Of a stretch of 28,700 bases of DNA, positions 20,711-28,700 are shown in pieces (position 1 is the first letter of the stretch; every line of letters begins with the position of its first letter). Position numbers and translations under genes: made by a program. The notes under the pieces were generated by a model. The model ran no database searches. It was not told the origin of the DNA and was given only the letters and a program-made list of their open reading frames with translations. The stretch comes from an uncultured Phascolarctobacterium sp. GTDB lineage: Bacteria; Bacillota; Negativicutes; Acidaminococcales; Acidaminococcaceae. Location of the stretch: assembly GCA_905207485.1 (NCBI GenBank), contig CAJLLL010000025.1:1-28700 (forward strand). Reading direction: 5' to 3'.

Positions 20711-20774
20711 AGCCTGAATGCGGGGTACATCAACGGTGACGAAGGTGGGCCCCGTATTTTATTTATTTCAGGCT
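20711..20774 (+). promoter_or_regulatory. Hairpin between binding protein and permease (attenuator-like)
   Basis: The outer stem AGCCTGAA/TTCAGGCT (20711-20718, 20767-20774) is perfect. The inner stem TGCGGGG/CCCCGTA (20719-20725, 20750-20756) is followed by TTTTATTTATTT. This is a partial terminator or RNA-stability element that could keep permease and ATPase levels below the binding protein, as is common in binding-protein operons. Confidence 0.6.
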
Positions 20775-20797
20775 GACGGGAAGGAACGAAAACCTCA

Positions 20798-21454
20798 ATG
20801 GAATTAAATTTTGGATTAATACAGGACGCTATACCGCTTTTGCTTGCAGGCGCGGGCATTACTCTTGAAATTACCGCAATGAGCGTAGGCTTTGGCCTGT
20901 TAATCGGCATGATTATCGGCGTGGCAAGGCTGGCAAGCATTAAACCGGTGCGTTATGCAGCTAACTTTTATGTAGATTTTATCCGCGGAACCCCGCTTTT
21001 GGTACAAATCTTTCTGGTTTATTTTGCGCTGCCTACCATTATCGGCCAGCGTATTGACCCGTTTTTTGCGGCTATCTGCGCGTGCTCCATCAACAGCGGC
21101 GCATACATTGCCGAAATTTTCCGTGCCGGCATCCAGTCCATCGATAAAGGGCAGATGGAAGCAGGCCGCTCTCTTGGCATGACCTGGTACCAGACCATGC
21201 GTTACGTTATTATGCCGCAGGCATTTAAACGCATTATTCCGCCTCTTGGCAACGAATTTATCGCTATGCTGAAAGATTCTTCCCTGGTATCCGTTATCGG
21301 TTTTGAAGAACTGACAAGGCGCGGACAGCTTATAATTGCCCGCACTTACGCTTCTTTTGAAATCTGGCTGGCAGTTGCCGTAATTTACCTTATTATGACC
21401 TTTACGGTTGCACGCCTGGTAGGTATGATGGAGCGGAGGTTTGAAACGAAATGA
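20798..21454 (+). CDS. Amino-acid ABC transporter permease (HisM/GlnP family)
   Basis: A membrane component of the polar amino-acid uptake family. 218 residues with about five hydrophobic segments. It carries the start-of-domain signature LNFGLIQDAIPLLLAGAGITL, the YVDFIRGTPLLVQIF segment and the EAA loop EAGRSLGMTWYQTMRYVIMP that contacts the ATPase. It probably works as a homodimer, as only one permease gene is present. AAGGAA lies about 11 nt before the ATG, a weakish ribosome binding site. Its stop overlaps the ATG of the ATPase gene by 4 bp. Confidence 0.94.
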   Translation: MELNFGLIQDAIPLLLAGAGITLEITAMSVGFGLLIGMIIGVARLASIKPVRYAANFYVDFIRGTPLLVQIFLVYFALPTIIGQRIDPFFAAICACSINSGAYIAEIFRAGIQSIDKGQMEAGRSLGMTWYQTMRYVIMPQAFKRIIPPLGNEFIAMLKDSSLVSVIGFEELTRRGQLIIARTYASFEIWLAVAVIYLIMTFTVARLVGMMERRFETK

Positions 21455-22182
21455 CAAACGAAATGATTAAAATTACCGGGCTGAAGAAAAACTACGGCAG
21501 CCTTGAAGTTTTGCGCGGCATTGACCTTACGATTGCCGAAAAAGAAGTAGTGGTAATAATAGGCCCCAGCGGCAGCGGCAAAAGTACTTTGCTGCGCTGC
21601 ATGAACTATCTTGAAGAACCTACCGAAGGCACCATTGTTGTTGACGGCATAAAACTTGACGGCGAAGCTAACATCAACGAAGTGCGTAAGGAAGTAGGCA
21701 TGGTGTTCCAGCGTTTTAACCTGTTTCCGCATATGACGGTGCTTGACAACCTTGTGCTTGCGCCGATGAAAGTCCGCGGCATCAGCCGTAAGGATGCCGA
21801 AGCAACGGCTATGGAACTGTTGGGCAAGGTAGGGCTTTCCGATAAGGCAGGTGCATATCCTGACCAGCTTAGCGGCGGCCAGCAGCAGCGCGTTGCCATT
21901 GCCCGTGCGCTTGCCATGAAGCCGAAAGCGCTTTTGTTTGACGAGCCGACTTCTGCCCTTGACCCGGAAATGATTAAAGAAGTACTGGACGTTATGAAAA
22001 CGCTTGCCAACGAAGGCATGACAATGGTTGTTGTTACCCACGAAATGGGCTTTGCCCGTGAAGTAGGCGACAGAGTGCTGTTTGTTGACGGCGGCAAGAT
22101 TTTGGAACAGGGTGCTCCGGACGATATTTTCCTGCATGCCAAGGAAGAACGTACCCGCAGCTTCTTATCAAAAATTTTATAA
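21451..22182 (+). CDS. Amino-acid ABC transporter ATP-binding protein (GlnQ/HisP family)
   Basis: The energy-coupling subunit of the polar amino-acid importer. 243 residues. It has Walker A GPSGSGKST (38-46), a Q-loop in GMVFQRFNLFPHMTVLDN, the ABC signature LSGGQQQR (140-147), Walker B LLFDEPTSALDPE (D164-E165) and the switch histidine in VVTHEMGFAREV. The FQ-F-NLFPHMT text is typical of the polar amino-acid subfamily. Its ATG overlaps the permease stop, so the two are translationally coupled. A strong terminator follows. Confidence 0.96.
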   Translation: MTNEMIKITGLKKNYGSLEVLRGIDLTIAEKEVVVIIGPSGSGKSTLLRCMNYLEEPTEGTIVVDGIKLDGEANINEVRKEVGMVFQRFNLFPHMTVLDNLVLAPMKVRGISRKDAEATAMELLGKVGLSDKAGAYPDQLSGGQQQRVAIARALAMKPKALLFDEPTSALDPEMIKEVLDVMKTLANEGMTMVVVTHEMGFAREVGDRVLFVDGGKILEQGAPDDIFLHAKEERTRSFLSKIL

Positions 22183-22210
22183 GCAAATTGTTACAAATTT
22201 ATCAAAGTGT

Positions 22211-22250
22211 AAACTCGTGCAAAAAAAGACTTTTTTGCACGAGTTTTTGT
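22211..22250 (+). terminator. Intrinsic terminator after the ABC transporter
   Basis: AAACTCGTGCAAAAAA pairs with TTTTTTGCACGAGTTT around a short loop, then TTGT. This is a long, strong hairpin. Confidence 0.92.
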
Positions 22251-22258
22251 AATTTTTT

Positions 22259-22288
22259 GCAGGAGTTTTAAATATTGCGGCGAATACT
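22259..22288 (+). promoter_or_regulatory. SigH-like promoter upstream of hpf
   Basis: GCAGGAGTT (22259-22267) and GAATACT (22282-22288) with 14 nt between AGGAGTT and GAAT. This matches the SigH pattern AGGAwTT-N14-GAAT, as in Bacillus spoVG, with one mismatch. No convincing SigA promoter is visible here. The Bacillus homologue yvyD is known to be under SigB and SigH control. Confidence 0.5.
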
Positions 22289-22293
22289 AATAA

Positions 22294-22330
22294 TAACAAA
22301 CAAAGAGTTTGTTATCCCGGACCTCGGGAT
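22294..22330 (+). promoter_or_regulatory. Two small hairpins in the hpf leader
   Basis: TAACAAAC/GTTTGTTA (22294-22314, 5-nt loop), directly followed by ATCCCG/CGGGAT (22314-22330, 5-nt loop). The second ends just before the ribosome binding site AAGGAGGG. They may affect mRNA stability or translation. Confidence 0.5.
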
Positions 22331-22346
22331 TAAGGAGGGATAATTT

Positions 22347-22877
22347 ATGAACGTAAACGTAAGAGGAAAGAACATTGTTGTAACACCGGCGTTGAAAGAG
22401 TATGTAGAAAAGAAAATTACGAAAATTACGCGCCAGTTTAAAACTGTTGGCGATATCAGTGCAGTATTAAAGGTTGAAAAAGGCAACCATATCGTAGAAA
22501 TTACCGTTCCTGCCAGCGGCATTTTAATCAGGGCACAGGAAACCACAAAAGATATGTACTCTTCCATTGATTTGGTAGTAGAAAAAATTGAACGCCAGGT
22601 ACATAAATATAAAACACGTCTTGCTAAACGTAAATACAGCAACTTTGCAGAACCGGTACCTGTACCTGAAGTAGAAGCGGAACCGGATGACGAATTCAAA
22701 ATCATTAAAAATAAAAAATTCTCGATGAATCCGATGACTGCTGAAGAAGCAATTTTGCAGATGAACCTGCTTGACCATGATTTCTTTGTATACTATGACC
22801 CCGATTATGGCGGAGTAAATGTAGTATACCGCCGCAAAGACGGCAATTATGGTTTGCTGCAGCCGGAATTAAAATAA
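22347..22877 (+). CDS. hpf: Ribosome hibernation promoting factor, long form
   Basis: Binds the 30S subunit and dimerises ribosomes into inactive 100S particles in slow growth. 176 residues, the long form: the N-terminal HPF domain (about 1-95, MNVNVRGKNIVVTPALKEYV and RAQETTKDMYSSIDLVVEKI) and the C-terminal dimerisation domain (about 118-176, KKFSMNPMTAEEAILQMNLL and YDPDYGGVNVVYRRKDGNYG), joined by an acidic linker. AAGGAGGG precedes the ATG. Its position before secA-prfB matches Bacillus yvyD-secA-prfB. A SigH-like promoter and leader hairpins precede it and a strong terminator follows. Confidence 0.96.
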   Translation: MNVNVRGKNIVVTPALKEYVEKKITKITRQFKTVGDISAVLKVEKGNHIVEITVPASGILIRAQETTKDMYSSIDLVVEKIERQVHKYKTRLAKRKYSNFAEPVPVPEVEAEPDDEFKIIKNKKFSMNPMTAEEAILQMNLLDHDFFVYYDPDYGGVNVVYRRKDGNYGLLQPELK

Positions 22878-22897
22878 TCTTTACATTGATTTCACAA

Positions 22898-22927
22898 AAA
22901 AGCCCGGGACAAAGCTCCCGGGCTTTT
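22898..22927 (+). terminator. Intrinsic terminator after hpf
   Basis: AAAAGCCCGGGA and TCCCGGGCTTTT pair perfectly around CAAAGC. Confidence 0.92.
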
Positions 22928-22954
22928 GACTTTTTGGTCTGTTTTTGGTAAAAT
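22926..22954 (+). promoter_or_regulatory. Promoter of secA
   Basis: TTGACT (22926-22931) and TAAAAT (22949-22954), 17-bp spacer, with a TG one base before the -10. The -35 overlaps the last bases of the hpf terminator. Confidence 0.75.
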
Positions 22955-23005
22955 TTTATATTAGTATAGTGTTTATAAAACACGGAAATTTAAGGAGTGA
23001 GAGTG

Positions 23006-25519
23006 TTGCTCGAAGGCTTATTGAAAAAAATTTTTGGCGACCCGAATGCCAAAGAGTTAAAAGAAATACAAGTCCTTGTTGATAAAATTAATGCGCTGGA
23101 GCCGGAAATGCAGGCGTTAAGCTCTGCCAACCTGGCTGCTAAAACCGCAGAATTCAAACTGCGCCTTGCCAAAGGCGAAACTTTGGATGATATTTTGCCG
23201 GAGGCTTTTGCCGTTGTGCGCGAAACTTCCAAACGTATTACCGGCATGCGCCATTTTGACGTACAGCTTATCGGCGGCTGCGTACTGCACCGCGGCAAAA
23301 TTGCCGAAATGCGTACCGGCGAAGGTAAAACGCTTGTTGCAACCTTGCCTGCATATTTAAACGCATTAACCGGCAAAGGCGTGCATGTTGTTACCGTCAA
23401 CGATTATCTGGCACGCCGCGACAGCCAGGATATGGGCCGCATTTATAAAGCCCTTGGACTCAGCGTTGGCCTTATTGTGCACGATATGGATTATCCCGAC
23501 CGCAAAGCGGCTTATGCTGCCGATATTACCTACGGCACCAATAACGAGTTTGGTTTCGACTATCTGCGTGACAACATGGTTGTTGATGAAAACCAGATGG
23601 TTCAGCGCGAACTTAATTACTGCATAGTCGATGAGGTAGACAGTATCTTAATCGATGAAGCGCGTACCCCGCTTATTATTTCCGGCCCGGGCGAAAAATC
23701 TACCGATTTGTACCGCGTACTGGCACATGTTGTTGCCAATATGACGGAAGGCGAAGATTATACCGTTGATGAAAAACTTAAAACGGTTGCTCCTACGGAA
23801 ACCGGTATTGCCAAAGCAGAAAAAATGCTTGGCATCGGCAACCTTTACGATGCTGAACACGGCGTTGACTTCTCGCATCATTTAATGTGCGCTTTAAAAG
23901 CCAAAGCCATTATGCACCGCGATAAAGATTATGTTGTTAAAGATGGCCAGGTAATTATCGTAGACGAATTTACCGGACGCCTCATGTTTGGCCGCCGTTT
24001 TTCCGAAGGCCTGCATCAGGCTATTGAAGCCAAAGAAGGCGTTAAGGTTGAACGCGAAAGCCAGACCCTGGCAACCATCACTTTCCAGAACTACTTCCGT
24101 ATGTACAACAAACTCAGCGGTATGACCGGTACTGCTAAAACGGAAGAACAGGAATTCCAGAAAATTTATGGTTTGGATGTTGTCGTAATCCCGACTAACA
24201 AACCGATGATTCGTATTGATTATCCGGACGTTATTTATAAAACCAAACGCGCTAAATATAAAGCTGCCGTTGCGGAAATTGAAGAATGCCATAAATCCGG
24301 CCGTCCGGTACTGGTAGGTACAACTTCTATCGCTCAGTCCGAAGAACTTTCCGCTATGCTGAAACGCCGCGGTATTCCTCATAACGTCCTCAACGCAAAA
24401 TATCACGAAAAAGAAGCTGAAATCATCTCCCATGCAGGCCAGTACGGCGCTGTAACCATTGCTACCAACATGGCAGGCCGCGGTACCGATATTGTGCTTG
24501 GCGAAGGCGTGCCTGAACTTGGAGGGCTCCATATCATCGGTACGGAACGCCATGAAAGCCGTCGTATTGATAATCAGCTCCGCGGACGCTGCGCCCGCCA
24601 GGGCGACCCCGGTTCTTCCAAATTCTTCCTGTCTTTGGAAGATGACCTGATGCGTTTGTTCGGTTCGGATAATATTTCCGGCATTATGGATAAACTGGGC
24701 ATGGAAGAAGACGAACCCATTGAACATAAACTGGTAACCAAATCCATTGAATCTGCACAGAAGAAGGTTGAAGCACGCAACTTTACCATCCGTAAACAGG
24801 TTTTGGAATACGATAATGTAATGAACCAGCAGCGTGAAGTTATTTACAGCCAGCGCCGCAAGATTTTGCAGCAGGCTAACCTGCGCGATACCATTATGGA
24901 AATGGTGCATAAGGTTGTAGACCGCACAATGGCCATGTATGCGCCGCCAGAGGTTTATTCCGAAGACTGGGATTTGCAGGCACTTATTAATTATGCCGAA
25001 GAATTCTACGCTCCGCACGGACTTTTGACTGTTGAATATTTGCAGAACCTCAGCCGTGAAGAACTGGAAGAATACCTGCATAAAGTTGCAGACGAGCATT
25101 ACGCAGAACGCGAAGCCGCAATTACTCCGGAACTGATGCGTGAACTGGAAAACCTTGTAATGCTTAAAGTAGTAGACAATCACTGGATGGAACACCTTGA
25201 TGCCATGGATATGCTGCGTGAAGGCGTTGGCCTGCGCGCATACGGACAAAAAGACCCGCTGGTTGAATATAAATTTGAAGCCTATGATATGTTCCAGGCT
25301 ATGATTGATGCCATTCAGGATGACGTTGTGCGCTACATTTACCGTGTAAACGTAGTTACCCAGCCCAAGGTTGAAGACCGTCTTGAAAACGCTTCTACCA
25401 ATGCGCAGGATGAAGGTACCAAACAGCCGGTTGTAAAAAAGGATGAACCAGGCCGTAATGACCCGTGCCCCTGTGGCAGCGGCAAAAAATATAAAAACTG
25501 CTGCGGCAAAGATAAATAA
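23006..25519 (+). CDS. secA: Preprotein translocase ATPase SecA
   Basis: The motor that drives secretory proteins through SecYEG. 837 residues from TTG 23006. The frame is open from GTG 22997, but that codon lies inside the AAGGAG (22992-22997); TTG 23006 (8-nt gap) gives the family's usual MLEGLLKKIFGD start, and GTG 23003 is an alternative. It has Walker A MRTGEGKT (about 102-109), the DEAD-type box DEVD (209-212) with SILIDEARTPLI, the helicase motif TNMAGRGTDI, QLRGRCARQGDPGSS, and the C-terminal zinc-binding SEC-C tail CPCGSGKKYKNCC, which binds SecB or ribosomes in other bacteria. prfB follows 46 bp downstream. Confidence 0.97.
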   Translation: MLEGLLKKIFGDPNAKELKEIQVLVDKINALEPEMQALSSANLAAKTAEFKLRLAKGETLDDILPEAFAVVRETSKRITGMRHFDVQLIGGCVLHRGKIAEMRTGEGKTLVATLPAYLNALTGKGVHVVTVNDYLARRDSQDMGRIYKALGLSVGLIVHDMDYPDRKAAYAADITYGTNNEFGFDYLRDNMVVDENQMVQRELNYCIVDEVDSILIDEARTPLIISGPGEKSTDLYRVLAHVVANMTEGEDYTVDEKLKTVAPTETGIAKAEKMLGIGNLYDAEHGVDFSHHLMCALKAKAIMHRDKDYVVKDGQVIIVDEFTGRLMFGRRFSEGLHQAIEAKEGVKVERESQTLATITFQNYFRMYNKLSGMTGTAKTEEQEFQKIYGLDVVVIPTNKPMIRIDYPDVIYKTKRAKYKAAVAEIEECHKSGRPVLVGTTSIAQSEELSAMLKRRGIPHNVLNAKYHEKEAEIISHAGQYGAVTIATNMAGRGTDIVLGEGVPELGGLHIIGTERHESRRIDNQLRGRCARQGDPGSSKFFLSLEDDLMRLFGSDNISGIMDKLGMEEDEPIEHKLVTKSIESAQKKVEARNFTIRKQVLEYDNVMNQQREVIYSQRRKILQQANLRDTIMEMVHKVVDRTMAMYAPPEVYSEDWDLQALINYAEEFYAPHGLLTVEYLQNLSREELEEYLHKVADEHYAEREAAITPELMRELENLVMLKVVDNHWMEHLDAMDMLREGVGLRAYGQKDPLVEYKFEAYDMFQAMIDAIQDDVVRYIYRVNVVTQPKVEDRLENASTNAQDEGTKQPVVKKDEPGRNDPCPCGSGKKYKNCCGKDK

Positions 25520-25565
25520 AAAAACATAAACTAAAATATATTACCTATGAAGGGATGTGAATTTG

Positions 25566-26673
25566 GTGCTGATAGAGGAATATAAACCTGAAATATCCGC
25601 ATTAAAGCAAAAATTAGAGGAAATGAGGGGGTCTCTTTGACGTCGCTGCCAAAGAAGACCGCATTGCTGAATTAGAACATAAAATGGGTGCGCCCGATTT
25701 TTGGGACGACCCCGATGCAGCGCAGAAAACTGCGCAGGCAGTAACCCAGCTTAAAGCAGAAGTTGATACCGTCCGTACCCTTGAACAAAGGCTGGACGAT
25801 TTGGAAGTAATGGTGGAACTGGCTTTGGAAGAACCGGATTCCGGCATGGATGAAGAACTTGCCGCCGGTTTGGAAACAGCCAAGTCTGAAATTGAGCATT
25901 TGGAACTCGGCATGCTGCTTAATGGCGAATATGATGCCAATAACGCTATTTTAACCCTGCATGCCGGTGCCGGCGGAACAGAGGCGCAGGACTGGACAAG
26001 CATGCTGCTGCGCATGTTTACCCGCTATGCTGAACGTGAAGGCTTCCAGATAGAAATGCTTGATTACCTTCCGGGTGATGAAGCAGGCGTAAAAAGCGCA
26101 ACGCTGCAAATTAACGGCCATAATGCTTACGGTTATCTGCGCAGCGAAAAAGGCGTGCACCGTCTTGTGCGCATTTCTCCGTTTGACGCCAACGCACGCC
26201 GCCATACTTCTTTTGCGGCGGTAGACGTTATGCCGGAACTGGATGACAGTGTTGATATTAAAATTGACCCTTCGGATTTAAAAGTTGATACTTACCGCGC
26301 CAGCGGCGCAGGCGGACAGCACGTTAACAAAACAAGTTCCGCCGTGCGCATGACGCACTTGCCGACAGGCATTATTGTACAGTGCCAGAACGAACGCTCG
26401 CAGATTCAGAACCGTGAACGCTGCATGCAGCTTTTGCGCGCCAAATTATATGAATTTGAACGTGCAAAACAGGAAGCGTTGAAAAACGATATTGCCGGCG
26501 ATTACCAGGATATTGAATGGGGCAGCCAGATTCGCTCCTATGTATTCCAGCCTTATAAAATGGTTAAAGACCACCGTACCGGAGCAGAAACCGGCAATGT
26601 CCAGGCAGTAATGGACGGCGGGCTTGATATGTTTATTGAGGCTTATTTAAGGTCGCAGCAAAAGAAAATTTAA
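25566..26673 (+). CDS. prfB: Peptide chain release factor 2, with programmed +1 frameshift
   Basis: Recognises UGA and UAA stop codons and triggers peptide release. The gene is in two frames: 25566-25637, then, after skipping T25638, 25639-26673. The shift site is AGGGGG TCT CTT TGA C (25626-25641), the standard RF2 autoregulatory signal with an internal Shine-Dalgarno 3 nt before CTT TGA. When RF2 is scarce the ribosome slips and completes the protein. The joined product is 368 residues: an N-terminal coiled domain, the SPF recognition motif (204-206) specific for UGA, and GGQ (249-251) in ASGAGGQHVNKTSSAVRMTH for hydrolysis. The start is uncertain: GTG 25566 or TTG 25563, after AAGGG at 25550-25554. 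It follows secA as in Bacillus. Confidence 0.95.
25626..25641 (+). promoter_or_regulatory. prfB programmed frameshift signal
   Basis: AGGGGG, TCT, CTT, then the in-frame TGA (25638-25640) followed by C. TGA-C is a weak stop context. The internal Shine-Dalgarno is at the distance known to promote +1 slippage on CTT. Confidence 0.95.
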
Positions 26674-26697
26674 GTACGGTAGTGGGTGGAGATAGCG

Positions 26698-28700
26698 ATG
26701 AAAAGCCGTTATAATCCGTTCCTGCTTGCAGTTATGCTCATCGGGCTTATCGGTGCGTTGTGGCTTAATTACAGCAGATACGAAATTGAAAAACAAAACG
26801 ATACCGTGGAAATGGCAATGGAGTACGAAGGCTTGCAGCAGCTTGCAGCCTGGGAAGGCCTGCCGTTTGATGATGTGCTGAAAAAATTTAAAGATGCCGG
26901 CGTAACTTCTCTGATAGTTTTTGATACTACATTGCAGAAACTTAACGATAAAGGGCTTGTTTACGCAGTAACCGGGCGTGAACTTTTGCAGGACGGAGTA
27001 AACGGCACCGGCGGCAGGTTTGCTGCTGCCATGCAGGATGAAATAATTGCCGATGCTGTTTATATTACCGGCGGCAGTTCTCACGTAACTTTTAAAGAAG
27101 TTGAGGAAGATTTGCACCTGCGCTATGCAGACAGCCGCATTACCGTTGTAAGCGAGTCTCCGCGCATTATCCGCGTATTGGGTGACCCGCGCATCCTTGA
27201 AAAAGACAACTACGATACCAAGCAGCCGCTCATGCAGGCTCCGCTCGGGCTTTCTACCGAAGAAATGCAGCAGGTAGCCGGTGCGGGCTTTAATGTTATC
27301 GTCCGTCCGCAAAATTACCTGCCTGTAACAGAAGCGCAGATTGACAGCGTTTTTGAGCGTATTGACCAATCCGGAGCCAATGTTGTTTCTTATATCGGCT
27401 GCGGTAAGGAAGTTGTAGGTTTCCCCAATAAACTGGACTATATGGCAGAAAAACTGAAAAGCCATAATATGGTGTTCGGTATGGTGGAGCATTATACCCA
27501 GCTTCAGTTTGCGCCAATGGAAGGATTAATTTCGCTGGCGGAAAAAATGGATTACCAGGTAGCGCGTTCTTATATTATCGGGCAGGATGAACAGCGTAAG
27601 CTGAAAATGCCGGAAGCCTTGCGTCGCTGGGCATTAACCGATGAAGAACGCAATATCCGCATTAATTATATTAAACCTTTTATGCTGCCGCAGAACGGGC
27701 AGGATATTTTAGAACTTAACCTTGACTATGTAAGCAGTATTGCCGCTGATGTGGAAGGACGCGGCTTTAAGCTTGGCACCAGTGATACTTTTGTAAATCC
27801 TGATGGCAGCGGCAGCGGCTACTTCCCCGAAAAAAAACTGCTTGTTTTGCCGGCGCTTGCCGTTGTGGCAGCCTGCATTATGTATTTAAGCCTTACCTTT
27901 GGCTTTTTGCCGTTTAAATGGCAGAACATTATTATGGTTTCTGCCGGTGTCTGTGTAAGCGCGCTGCTGTTTAAAATGCAGTCGCCGCTGCTGAGGCAGG
28001 CTTTGGCATTTGCTTCTGCATGTGTGTTCCCCGTGCTTTCAATGATTGTTGTTGTAGAGTGGTGGAATAACGTTAAAGTGCGCTGCAAATGCATGGTGCA
28101 GTTCATTATGCGCACTACGGTGCAGCTTGGCGCTGCCGTACTGATGTCTTTGTGCGGAGCAGCAATGATTTCCGCTCTGCTGGGCGATGTACGTTTCTTT
28201 TTGGAAATTGATATTTACCGCGGCGTAAAACTTACATTTATTATGCCGGTATTGTTAATGCTGCTGTGGTATGTTAAACGCTTTAATGTTTTCGGCGGCA
28301 AAACCGGCGGCGGTATTATTGATGATATCCGTTATCTTTTATCTACGCATATCCGCCTGGAACACCTTTTCATTTTAGGTGTGCTGGCTTTTGTGGTTTA
28401 TATTTTTGTTGGCCGCAGCGGCCATACTTCCGGCGTGCCTGTTTGGGGTATTGAACTTAAAATGCGCGCTATGCTGGAGCAGCTTATGTATGCACGTCCG
28501 CGCACCAAAGAATTTATGATCGGGCATCCCGCCTTTTTCGTAGCGGCTTATGCTGCTTATTATAAAGCACCGCGCCTGTGGCAGATGATTCTGGTAGCCG
28601 GTGCGGTAATAGGGCAGGGCAGCCTTGTGCAGACTTTTGCGCATATGCGTACTCCTGTTATTATGAGCTATATCCGCGCACTTGACGGTTACTGGCTTGG
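26698..28700 (+). CDS. DUF5693 family multi-pass membrane protein (3' partial)
   Basis: The frame is open from ATG 26698 to the end of the window (667 codons, no stop). GGTGGAGA lies 8 nt before the ATG, and the gene starts 24 bp after prfB. It has an N-terminal membrane segment (about 8-24), then a large extracytoplasmic part (about 30-375) with an alpha/beta pattern, for example TSLIVFDTTLQKL and FNVIVRPQNYLP. From about residue 380 there are repeated hydrophobic segments, at least seven visible. This matches DUF5693 proteins of Firmicutes, which often sit beside cell-surface polysaccharide pyruvylation genes (csaB). An envelope role is inferred; no catalytic motif is known to me. Confidence 0.8.
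   Translation, partial: MKSRYNPFLLAVMLIGLIGALWLNYSRYEIEKQNDTVEMAMEYEGLQQLAAWEGLPFDDVLKKFKDAGVTSLIVFDTTLQKLNDKGLVYAVTGRELLQDGVNGTGGRFAAAMQDEIIADAVYITGGSSHVTFKEVEEDLHLRYADSRITVVSESPRIIRVLGDPRILEKDNYDTKQPLMQAPLGLSTEEMQQVAGAGFNVIVRPQNYLPVTEAQIDSVFERIDQSGANVVSYIGCGKEVVGFPNKLDYMAEKLKSHNMVFGMVEHYTQLQFAPMEGLISLAEKMDYQVARSYIIGQDEQRKLKMPEALRRWALTDEERNIRINYIKPFMLPQNGQDILELNLDYVSSIAADVEGRGFKLGTSDTFVNPDGSGSGYFPEKKLLVLPALAVVAACIMYLSLTFGFLPFKWQNIIMVSAGVCVSALLFKMQSPLLRQALAFASACVFPVLSMIVVVEWWNNVKVRCKCMVQFIMRTTVQLGAAVLMSLCGAAMISALLGDVRFFLEIDIYRGVKLTFIMPVLLMLLWYVKRFNVFGGKTGGGIIDDIRYLLSTHIRLEHLFILGVLAFVVYIFVGRSGHTSGVPVWGIELKMRAMLEQLMYARPRTKEFMIGHPAFFVAAYAAYYKAPRLWQMILVAGAVIGQGSLVQTFAHMRTPVIMSYIRALDGYWL

Noticed and set aside
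23894..25249. Long minus-strand frame opposite secA
   Set aside because: Same shadow-type composition, fully within secA, no start signals.
25614..25684. prfB as a pseudogene or a short gene starting at 25684
   Set aside because: The in-frame TGA lies in the exact RF2 programmed frameshift signal and the joined product has normal RF2 length.
1..28700. CRISPR array, defence island, prophage or insertion sequence
   Set aside because: No regularly spaced direct repeats, Cas-like genes, integrases or transposases were seen on either strand.

Overview
The window looks like core chromosome of a diderm Firmicute, most likely class Negativicutes. Two things point there. The gene order is typically Firmicute: alaS-ireB-ruvX-DUF1292-mltG-U32, an M24 peptidase next to efp, and hpf-secA-prfB, all adjacent pairs or blocks also known from Bacillus. 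Set into that order is an AsmA/TamB-like protein, a family normally tied to an outer membrane. Family or genus (Acidaminococcaceae/Phascolarctobacterium-like) is only a guess. Nearly all genes are on the + strand and share one codon style. The exception is the AT-rich stretch at about 4.2-5.75 kb.

Layout. 1-193: C-terminal end of mutS2 (Smr domain). 307-4155: lysC (aspartokinase, with an apparent internal start for a regulatory subunit), a class I aminotransferase and a cysteine desulfidase-family gene, closed by a strong terminator. 4234-5755: accessory island with one frameshifted, unrecognised minus-strand gene and about 850 bp of non-coding DNA full of inverted repeats. 5756-10899: alaS, ireB, ruvX and the AsmA-like gene. 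10949-11992: a convergent DUF2939 membrane protein. 12107-15068: DUF1292, mltG, a U32 protein (TrhP-like) and DUF4911. 15271-16988: an Xaa-Pro peptidase and efp. 17215-17832: an unknown protein with two membrane segments. 17958-18563 (minus): an HD-GYP protein.

18.7-22.2 kb: an independently transcribed structured RNA of about 205 nt that I could not assign to a family, then a polar amino-acid ABC transporter with two tandem paralogous lipoprotein binding proteins, each with its own promoter, one permease and one ATPase. 22.25-26.67 kb: hpf behind a SigH-like promoter, secA behind a strong SigA-type promoter, and prfB with the classic programmed +1 frameshift. 26698 to the window end: an incomplete DUF5693-family membrane protein.

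I found no CRISPR array, tRNA, rRNA, transposase or prophage gene, and no clear new multi-gene system. The most interesting items are the unassigned structured RNA (18709-18914), the inverted-repeat island (5194-5618), the internal lysC start, the SigH-like hpf promoter, and the duplicated binding proteins with a hairpin before the permease. Promoter, terminator and hairpin calls were made by eye.
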